A stretch of 64,000 bases of DNA from Pycnopodia helianthoides (Eukaryota > Echinodermata > Asteroidea > Forcipulatida > Asteriidae). A program made the translations under genes and the position numbers. The stretch is from positions 4,993,394-5,057,393 of the forward strand of contig CM063262.1 of the NCBI GenBank assembly GCA_032158295.1, given 5' to 3'. Every line of letters starts with the position of its first letter. The first letter of the stretch is position 1. The notes beneath the pieces are model-generated. The model was not told where the DNA came from. It did no database searches and saw nothing but the letters and a program-made list of their open reading frames with translations. Below, piece by piece: positions 56,098 to 64,000 of the stretch.

Positions 56098-56783
56098 AGG
56101 GCCAATCCACTCCGTATCCTTGGCCCCAGCACCACTGCAGACCTATTCTTTCGCCCTATGATGTTTTTAATCCGCAAAGATCTAGATCGTGAAACTTACC
56201 GATTAAATGCCCATGTACTTGCACTTGCAGATAGCCGGACTGTTAAAATTTCTTTATAAAACATCACACGTTTTGGGTGAAAATCAAATGATTTTCGAGA
56301 GTTAATATTTATAATTTTCTCAACGATCTTGACAACTTGCTTTTTTTGAAGTAGTACACACGTTCTCATAATTACGTTTAAAAAAGTGCTTTTCCGCGTT
56401 ACTGTATGATGACGGGATCAAAATGTTTGGGTTCGAAAACTAGGTTTTGTCTGGCTCCCTCAACAGCATTAGAAAAACGATACAATCAATTGCTACGATT
56501 GAGTTGGTACCAGACTAATTTACTCGCAGCTAGACGCCGCGAGTGCAATTAATCAAGATCGTTGAGAAAATTCTAAATATCAACTCTCGAAAATCATTTG
56601 ATTTCCACCCAAAACGTGTGATGTTTTGTAAACAAATTCCAGCAGTCCGGCTATCTACGAGCACATTGGCATTCGATCGGTAAGTCTCACGATCTAGATC
56701 TTTGCGGATTAAAAACATCATAGGGCGAAAGAATAGGTCTGCAGTGGTGCTGGGGCCAAGGATACGGAGTGGATTGGCCCTAT
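56098..56783. mobile_element. Large fold-back, about 690 bp
   Basis: Left arm 56098-56333 and right arm 56553-56783 pair over about 230 bases (GGCCAATCCACTCCGTATCC against GGATACGGAGTGGATTGGCC; TCTAGATCGTGA against TCACGATCTAGA). Confidence 0.9.
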
Positions 56784-57346
56784 TCATGGAGCTAGGTTGG
56801 GGCATTTGTTTACGATCAGGGATCAATGCTAAAATAGTAATAACATAAACAAATTTTTGGGAAGGAAAATCAAGGATTCGTTGTACGTTGCTCCATGATC
56901 AACTGTGTTAGCAACTTAGCATGGTACTATACTAATGTTATTTATAAGTTGTATTGACATTTTTGTGTAGGCCCACATGATGACACGATTGGAGCATGGA
57001 GGTAGAATGATTGGAGGTTCCTCCTTTTTCTCACCTCCTGTCCAACCATGAACGAATATGAAGGGACACTAATAATTGAACGTCAACATTAGTCTAGAGA
57101 AAGGTCCCTTTCATCTTGAGTATGGACTGGAGTGGATGCATAGAGTAGTTAGTACTTGATTTGTACTTGTAGTACCCGGTACTTGAATTGTAGGCCAGCT
57201 GTGATTGATTGAAGGGTCGTACTCGTACTCGTGGTGTAAAGGGTTCAGAGCCAGGTCGTCTCGTCGACGGCCTAAACAGTTTGCTCTTTAACCCGCCCTA
57301 CACCGTACAGGCAGGATTGCATTCAAATCATAAAGGAGGGACTATA

Positions 57347-57568
57347 GATAGGTTGCAGTATGACGTAAATCGGCCATCTTTACGGGCAGTTTAGAACAAA
57401 TAGTCGTGCGTTTCGTGTGAGAACGGCGTGCAACACGCGCGCATTTCACGAAACTCATTGCAGGATTGGTCAGTGAACAACGCGGCTGCGTTAATAAGAT
57501 GAGCGCTTGACGCACTTGCAAGCCAAAATGCAATTTGCCCGTAAAGATGGCGTCTACTGGGAACTATC
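57347..57568. mobile_element. R4 MITE with TATA target duplication
   Basis: 222 bp, GATAGGTTGCAGTA to TACTGGGAACTATC, TATA on both sides; same family as the nested copy at 39063. Confidence 0.9.
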
Positions 57569-57799
57569 TATATAGTTCACGAGTGTGTAATTTAAAGGGT
57601 ATTCTATCAAATCAATTACATGCAAGGCTGCATTGAAAATCTGTATTTCAGTTCTGTTATTGACATTGTATAATCAATAAATTATATTTACATAACCGAA
57701 GCAATTTTGCATAATAATAATAATAACTACTTGGTCTGGTGAAAATGTGGTTATGAAAGGTATTACTATTAGTCCACCTTGTTGGGCTGTTGTATATGG

Positions 57800-58212
57800 C
57801 TCTCTTTTATCAACGGTCTTATTTTAATGGCGACTATATTAATGGCGACTATATTAAAAGAGAGTTAAGCCCAACAGAGTGGGCTGGAAAGGTATGGCCA
57901 GTACTCAGTAACTGGACAACACAGGCCTACCAGTACATAATGGTGACTGTCACTAGGTTTGTGCATGGAGGTAGAACTAGGTAAATAAGAACCACGGTTT
58001 GGGTGAAGAATGGCATCGTCTTATTTTAATGGCGACTTATTAAAAGAGGGTTAAGCCCAACAAAGTGGGCTGGAAAGGTACATGTATGGCCAGTACTCAG
58101 TAGCTGGACAACACAGGCCTACCAGTACATGTTAGTGACTGTCACTAGGTTTGTGCATGGAGGTAGAACTAGGAAATTTCCTAGAACCACGGTTTGGGTG
58201 AAGAATGGCATC
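57800..58212 (+). repeat. Tandem duplication, about 195 bp x 2
   Basis: GTCTTATTTTAATGGCGACT to GTTTGGGTGAAGAATGGCAT is present twice in a row, at 57820 and 58016, with few differences; likely recent. Confidence 0.9.
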
Positions 58213-58352
58213 GCTGTGTTTTATAACCTAAATTGATCGACAGACAAAATGCAGATCAACGGCATTGACTAGTATTAGTAAAGTATAGGCCCTCCCTAAT
58301 GACAGAAAAAAAAACACATTTTTTTAAAAGGATTTACGGAGAGCTCACCCTT

Positions 58353-58585
58353 TTTAAAGGGGCTCTCGACGTGATCATAGTCTGCTTGTGTCTAGACGTG
58401 GAAAACTAAAAAACTCTCATCCAATTACTACTTGCGCACGCATTGACCGCCACATCACAAACAAAAAGCTTTAGAGGGCTTCGTTGTTATCGCGCGTGCT
58501 TGTGGGCAGGAACTGGGTGAGGAGAGTTCAGAATTTAATGTCTGGCCACAGACTCTCTGTGACCACGACGACAGTGCCCCTTTAA
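58353..58585. mobile_element. R10 MITE, complete
   Basis: TTAAAGGGGCTCTCGACGTG to CACGACGACAGTGCCCCTTT. Confidence 0.82.
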
Positions 58586-58764
58586 ACTGGTTGTGATCGC
58601 TGGCATCAATACAGATAGAAAGATACATTTTTACAAAAACTTCCTTGGGGCAAGTAAAATGCACAATTTTATCAGTTTATTAGCTCGTTTCCTTCCTTCC
58701 TTAAAAGTGCCGTCTTCACTAAGTGAATATTTCGCACTGCGTTTATTTGTTTATTACAAAAAGC

Positions 58765-58950
58765 TTAAAGGGAGGTCATACCTTTGGTAATTACTCCAAA
58801 AATTAATGGCCATAAAAACCTACTTGGTAAGAAGCACTGCAGCTGTTAATGTATACATGTTGATAATAGAATTCCATGTAAGGAATGTGGTTTTAGAGAG
58901 AGAGTGATTCAAAACATTTCAATCTGAGAAATGTTTCTCAGATTGTGTAT
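58765..58950 (+). repeat. R16 copy
   Basis: CTTGGTAAGAAGCACTGCAG and AACATTTCAATCTGAGAAAT as at 40576. Confidence 0.7.
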
Positions 58951-59218
58951 TCCAATAAATAAGGATTATTCTTCCTGTGTGGACAATAACGCTACCACCT
59001 ATGGAAATGAAAATTTAGTTCATTTGCATATGTTACACATATGTAAATTTAAGGTACTTACTATGAAACAAATTTTCACAAGATTTATACTTGTTGGTTT
59101 TTACAAAATGTTGAGGAAATTATTTACCTGCCGACTTACTTTTAAAACTCATGCAGGAACTTTCTGAAGATTTATTCAGCAGTTACCTTGATGGTACTTT
59201 AGTGGATCGCATGACACT

Positions 59219-59555
59219 ATGGCAACGGAGGAAGAGCAAATTGCAACCTGCAGCAGCACGAACTCCGAGCAGTTCAAGCTCGCGCCGCAAAGGCCGAGTT
59301 TCGAGGACGGCGTGTCGACCACGACGAATATCGAATGCATCGTGTGCTCGGACAAAGCCACCGGTTTGCACTACTCGGTGAGCACGTGCGAAGGGTGCAA
59401 GGGCTTCTTCAAGCGCACCGTGCAGAAGCAGTTGAAGTATCCGTCGTGTAGGGGTGTCGGTCAGACAGGGAACTGTGTTATAACGAAGGAGAATCGTAAC
59501 ACCTGCCAGCATTGCAGGTACAATAAATGTCTGAGGGTGGGAATGAAAGTTGACG
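59219..59555 (+). CDS. Nuclear receptor exon 1 (whole zinc-finger core)
   Basis: Encodes [11 protein letters not shown], a short A/B region, and both zinc fingers up to CLRVGMKVD. Donor GTAAGT, phase 1. A likely acceptor (CATGCAG) at 59156 implies an upstream untranslated exon. Confidence 0.92.
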
Positions 59556-62500
59556 GTAAGTTAAAAGTTTCCTGTTTAGGGGCCATTCAGAATAGTCAAT
59601 GTTAAAAAAATTCTAACTTTTTTTGCCAAATTGTGTGTGGGTGGCTTAAAGGCCCTGTACACTATTGGTAAAATCGAAAAACACAATGTTCACAGATTCA
59701 CACAAAACTTACATGATTTAAAGTAAGTAATGGTAGAAATGGTTCCTTAAAACCTTTCTGCCTAAAATGCTATCGTTTCTGAGAAACGAGTAAACAATAG
59801 TAATTATCGCGCGCGATAATTTGAAAAAACAGAAAACACATAAGATCTCTTTTTTACTATTTTCTCGTGACCTCGATGACCAATTGAGCACAAACTTTCA
59901 CAGGTTTGTTTGTTCATGCATATGTTTAATCACACAAAATGTGGACACTGATTTTGAGCTGTTACCAAAAGTGTACAATACCTTTAAGACTGTAAATTGA
60001 AATTCCGTTGACAATTAAAATAGAAAAAAAATATATATATATATTTTAAGGTGAAAAAAAACAAAACAGCGGTCTTTCCATATCTGTTACATGTAATTGT
60101 CTGTGCTAATCATTTTTATCCATTAACTCGTTGACTGCCGGTCATAGATTCGTTGGGCGTTCCCATTTGCCAAGTGCAGTACGTATGCCCGCATACCAAA
60201 TAGGTACTATACAAACAAAAAATTGAACATACACATTCTAAGGATGTATGTCCTCACCACTGCCAGAAGCGTATGTGTTGTTTGCCCAGTGATGCCAGTG
60301 TATTTAAATAACAATACAAAGCCCTTTCATTCTCAACGAGTATACTCGTAGTGGCAGAATCCGTTACACCTGTTACAACAAATCAACCTTGTTTTGATAG
60401 CTTACCTCCATGCCTTGATCTGTTGTTTCAAATACAAAGTATGCATGTTTGAAGCCAGAAACAGCCATCGAATGTTGAAAAACTCCTCAGCTGGGATAGC
60501 GTTGATTAAAAAAATCTCCGCTTCAGTTGAGGCTTGACTTTGTTCTTCAGTTTATAGGCTATATTTAATAGTCTGTCAACCGTTTATAACAAACTCTGGG
60601 GTGGGAGTGTCAAATCAATTTGAAAAAAAAAGATTAACTGTTTTTCATTCAGAATTTCTTATATCAATCATTTCATCACATTTCAATTCGCTGTAGTCTT
60701 TCATTCTGCTCGGACATCCTCGGTTTAAAGGCAATGATTACTTTTGGTAATTCCTCAAGAAATACATTACCACACTTGGCATAGGAGCATCTGAGAGCTG
60801 CTGATAGCCTGCTTTATAACACCCCTTCCTTTGATTCTATCTGTTGATTGGCCAAGAGCGTGTCACATGGTGTTGTGTATTGTTACTCTTGTACATGTTC
60901 ACTGACCAAATGAACCATTCAACGAACTATTCAACGATAGCCTAGCAACCGATGTACTAGTGAATGGATACCCTGGTACCCTGACTACATTGACTTCAAA
61001 CATTGATTTCAACGAGCTGCTTGACTACCTCGAACCCGGTGTAATAAACAAAATGTATGTGCATTTGAAATATGGTTTAGAGAACGTACGTAACAGCAGT
61101 AGTCTGGTACCCTCTTATTTTGTCAAAACTCGGGATTTCAAGTCAACGTAAGATTTTACAGTTCTTGTTTGACGATTGATTGCCACGTATGTAAGTGTGA
61201 ATTAATTTTATTAAAGTATACAGATAGAATCAAAGGAAGAGGTGTTAAAAAACAAATATTGACTGCTTTGTCTCGTGGCTTAGTAAAACTAGTCAATCTC
61301 GGTGATCCCCGGAGCCGCCTATCTAGGCTGCTCCGAGGATCACCTCAAGTGACTAGTTTTACTACGCCACTCGAAGCAGTCAATATTTGTATACTAGTCA
61401 TCGTCGGGAGACTGAAAAGTGTTTGATAGAAACAAGACTAAACGATTTCTTTATCTGTTTTGATCAGCGGTAAGAGAAGACAGAACCCCTGGAGGGAAGC
61501 CTAACCTTAAGATAAAGAAGCAGAAGACGGAAGCAGCTTCTTCTATGTCCTCATTAGATCAAGATTCTTCAGTTAGCAGTCAAACTTACAACCTACATGT
61601 TGCTTCAGGTACATTGTATTTGTGAGAGATGGGAATGATTTCAGCCTTAAAGAGGGGCACCAAGGTCAAATTAAGTTATGTGATGCACTCATTTTTCCAA
61701 AGATAGATGGAAAAAAAGGGCTGGTTTAAACTTTAAATTTACCAATAGTGTCCAGTGCCTTTAAATTAAAGGCACTGGACACTATTGGTAATTACTCAAA
61801 ATAATTGTTAGCATAAAAACTTACCCGGTAACGAGCAATGGAGAGCTGTTGATAGTATAAAACATTGTGAGAAACGGCTCCCTCTGAAGTAACATAGTTT
61901 TTGAGAAAGAAGTAATTTCTCAGTAAAATATTTGAATTGATTTTGAGACCTCACGCGTGAGGTCTCAAAATCGAAATCAAAGGATCTGAAAGCACACAAC
62001 TTCGAGTGACAACAAGGGCAAGGGTGTTTTTTTTCTTCCATTATTATCTCGCAACTTCGACGACCGATTGAGTTCAAATTTTTACAGGTTTGTTATTTTG
62101 TAGTGAGAAGACTGTCTTTGACAATTACCAAAGGTGTCCAGTGTCTTTAACCACAAGAGGTTGGAAACCCAAAAGACAAAATCAAAAGTGGAATCTGAAG
62201 AGGGAAAAAAAGTGACTAATTAGGGGGAATACTTGTATCTATGGGAAAAAGGAGAGGGCAAAGATAAAAAGTTGTCAGTCATTTCCTTCTTAGATATTCA
62301 GACCATGGGGTAAAAAATCCTTTCAGTGTTCTTTTTTCTTTCTTACACCCTGTATTTTGAAGATGATGAACCTACTGTGCTAGCACCAACTACTCCCATC
62401 GCAGAGCATCCGAGACAGGCAGACGACAGCCTAACTGAGCAAGAGAAAAAAGAAATGATGGAGTTACTCGAGCAGCTGAAAAACACACACCCTGATATCA

Positions 62501-63385
62501 TTCCATCCGGAGGTAAATCTTCACTCTTGTTTTAGTCTCTTTTTGAACGATACCTAGTGCACCCATTATTAAAGCGTGGCTGGGACTCGGATTTCACCCA
62601 GAATCCTTTGTGCACCGTTCAAGCGCATTGGGACACGCATATGAGCTATCGTCTTGACTTTGATTTTTTTTTAGGCTATGGTACAGGTTGAAACTTAATA
62701 ATCAGTGAGTTTTTCGATGGAAGCTATTTTTGTGTTACCCTGACAATTTTGTCAATATTATTTTTTATTCAACCCCAAATTATTTATAAAATTACCTAGT
62801 CAGTTTCGCTTGTGGTTTATCACTTGATATAGACCTTTCTTTTGTTTACAATCATTGACCACCATTTTGTATGGAAGGCCTTGAGTAGCTCAAATGTATA
62901 AATCTGGCTTGGCAAAAGTTAGCAATTTTTAGCAAAACATTTACAACTTTTTTTAGAAAGTGTAAGTTTACCTTTTGTTTTGGATAGTCAAACTTATTTA
63001 TCAGTAACATGGGTGTTAAATTGACAGCATTATTGGTCAAATAAGAAGCTGTTATATTTTTTGCAGTGAAGGCCGTCCATACTTTTGCCAACCAAGGTTG
63101 GCAAAACTCGCGGCTGTGACGTTGCAAAAGAAAGGACGTGTATACCTTGATAATAAGCGGTCGTGTAATTTTGTCGTTTTTAGACCCAGCCGAAAGTGAA
63201 ATCCAGCCGAAAGAAGACAATGAAGATAATGTGCATACGATGATAAATCCCGGCTACAAAGAGCTGCAACTCGTTATCCAGTGGGCTAAGAAGGTGCCTG
63301 GCTTCAGTCAATTATGCCTCGGAGATCAAATGGCCCTTTTGAAGAGTGCATTCCTAGAACTCATTGTCCTGAGGCTTTCGTACAG
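59219..63385 (+). CDS. Nuclear receptor, HR4/NR6A-like DNA-binding domain (3' partial)
   Basis: Ligand-type nuclear receptors are transcription factors with a two-zinc-finger DBD and a helical LBD. Exons: 59219-59555, 61468-61608, 62363-62512 and 63184-63385; phases agree (1, 1, 1, 2) and the gene continues right. The A/B region is only 39 residues. The DBD has C40-x2-C43-x13-C57-x2-C60 and C77-x8-C86-x9-C96-x2-C99, with P-box CEGCKG. The DBD start (DKATGLHY) and C-terminal extension ([11 protein letters not shown]) resemble arthropod HR4 and vertebrate NR6A1/GCNF. The first LBD helices ([25 protein letters not shown]) carry the receptor signature but look closer to NR4A or NR3-type LBDs. The D-box has eight residues instead of the usual five. 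An in-frame TGA at 59189 fixes the ATG. Subfamily is unresolved; NR6A, NR8 and a lineage-specific receptor are all possible. Confidence 0.9.
59650..59987 (+). mobile_element. R12 MITE in nuclear receptor intron 1
   Basis: AAAGGCCCTGTACACTATTG to AAAAGTGTACAATACCTTTA inverted ends; central TTATCGCGCGCGATAA. Confidence 0.82.
60820..61400 (+). mobile_element. R9 element, second copy
   Basis: TATAACACCCCTTCCTTTGA start; GATACCCTGGTACCCTGACT and GTGACTAGTTTTACT blocks as at 33655. Its central palindrome is shortened (arms meet near 61320). Confidence 0.8.
61468..61608 (+). CDS. Nuclear receptor exon 2 (hinge start)
   Basis: Acceptor TTGATCAG. Encodes [20 protein letters not shown], a basic nuclear-localisation-like stretch, then a Ser-rich hinge. 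Donor GTACAT, phase 1. Confidence 0.88.
61741..62150 (+). mobile_element. R2 MITE, complete, preceded by an R2 end in opposite orientation
   Basis: 61766-62150 is full length (AGGCACTGGACACTATTGGT to CCAAAGGTGTCCAGTGTCTT). Just before it, CCAATAGTGTCCAGTGCC forms a head-to-head joint. Confidence 0.87.
62363..62512 (+). CDS. Nuclear receptor exon 3 (hinge)
   Basis: Acceptor TTTTGAAG after a pyrimidine-rich run. Encodes [15 protein letters not shown] and [18 protein letters not shown]. Donor GTAAAT, phase 1. Confidence 0.85.
63184..63385 (+). CDS. Nuclear receptor exon 4 (LBD helices 3-5)
   Basis: Acceptor GTTTTTAG. Encodes an acidic lead (PKEDNEDN), then [18 protein letters not shown] and [20 protein letters not shown], the core LBD signature. 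Donor GTAATA, phase 2. The next exon lies beyond 64000 or was not recognised. Confidence 0.92.
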
Positions 63386-63458
63386 GTAATAATCCCCTTT
63401 GCATGTTTTAATAGATGTTAACTTTTGCTTCGGGGATAAAGAATTTACTTTGTTTTTT

Positions 63459-63735
63459 TACCCTTACACCGATGTGTTTTAAGTATACTCAGTACTTTCC
63501 CGAGCTCTGTGAAAAAAAAATCCTTCGGGCAAATCACTCAGGTGGGATTCTAACCCACGACCTTTGCATTGCTAGAGCAGATGTCTTGCCACTAGACGAC
63601 CAAGCTAGCCCCAACGTCTAGTGGTAAGACATCTGCTCTAGCAATGCAAAGGTCGTGGGTTCGAATCCCACCCGAGTTTTTTCACAGAGCTCGGGAAAGT
63701 ACTGAGTATACAGTGCTTCATACACGTCGGTGTAA
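63459..63735. mobile_element. SINE-T pair, head to head
   Basis: TCTAGTGGTAAGACATCTGC and GGGTTCGAATCCCACC (plus copy) mirror GCAGATGTCTTGCCACTAGA and GGTGGGATTCTAACCC (minus copy); symmetry centre near 63608. Confidence 0.87.
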
Positions 63736-64000
63736 GGGTCAAACCAAATTAAATCCCTTGCATGTTGTTTATTTATGCTTGTTTTTCTCGGGGGGGCTAT
63801 CGTGGGCCATATCAATAGGTGTTTATTTATTTATTAATTCTGGTTGTGAAGCCAAGGATTCGCAGAAAAAGCGAACTGAATCACCATACCTAGCCAAGTA
63901 TCGCCATGGAGAGGAGACAAGGAAGCAAGATTCAATTTTAGATGTGGGAGGAAAACCCAAGAGAAATATTCCAGGGAAAACCCACGCAGTCAGGCGGGGA

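Larger units (their letters stand above)
49503..59218. other. Intergenic, FAM234 end to nuclear receptor
   Basis: No coding region was recognised in 9.7 kb. It holds several fold-backs, a duplicated block at 51.6-52.3 kb, an internal minisatellite element and two MITEs. An AATAAA at 51688-51693 could end FAM234 transcripts but this is weak. Confidence 0.6.

Noticed and set aside
63610..63680. tRNA-like cloverleaf
   Set aside because: Poor anticodon stem, recurs with a shared flank at 47281 and as a mirror copy next to it; SINE-T.
1..64000. Operon, CRISPR array, bacterial promoter or riboswitch
   Set aside because: Spliced genes with GT-AG introns and SINEs show a eukaryotic genome; the regular repeats are minisatellites without spacers.

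Overview
The window is animal nuclear DNA. Its genes are split by GT-AG introns, and most of the sequence is short non-autonomous transposons, tRNA-derived SINEs and minisatellites. Gene content and repeat style suggest a marine invertebrate deuterostome, most likely an echinoderm such as a sea star. The species cannot be fixed from sequence alone.

Four genes are supported. From left to right they are: the first coding exon of a C2CD2L/TMEM24-like lipid-transfer protein (minus, 11891-12355); a complete nine-exon DPAGT1 (minus, 17181-27137); a large FAM234-like FG-GAP membrane protein gene (plus, 29764-49502, about 14 coding exons, about 1178 residues if the model is right); and the 5' part of a nuclear receptor gene (plus, from 59219, running off the right edge). 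A short orphan ORF at 15378-15722 (plus) may be real. DPAGT1 and FAM234 are divergent with 2.6 kb between start codons. DPAGT1 and C2CD2L lie in series on the minus strand; as I recall these two genes are also neighbours in the human genome.

Layout: 1-11.9 kb has no exon I can recognise and is probably intron of the C2CD2L-like gene, filled with repeats. 12.4-17.2 kb is intergenic with one small ORF, a MITE and TG microsatellites. 17.2-27.1 kb is DPAGT1 with repeat-rich introns. 27.1-29.8 kb is the divergent intergenic region. 29.8-49.5 kb is FAM234. 49.5-59.2 kb is intergenic and unusually rich in fold-back elements and local duplications. 59.2 kb to the end is the nuclear receptor.

The genes are not an operon. 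DPAGT1 starts N-glycan precursor assembly in the ER, the C2CD2L family tethers ER to plasma membrane and moves phosphoinositides, FAM234 is a poorly understood single-pass glycoprotein family, and the receptor is a transcription factor. The main points for follow-up are a piece of DPAGT1 exon 3 carried with a SINE into another intron, a 386-codon disordered exon inside FAM234, an enlarged D-box in the nuclear receptor, several dated nested insertions, and a patch near 52-53.4 kb that looks like unpolished sequence.

Repeat family names R1-R16, SINE-S, SINE-T and SINE-U are my own labels for sequences that recur inside this window.
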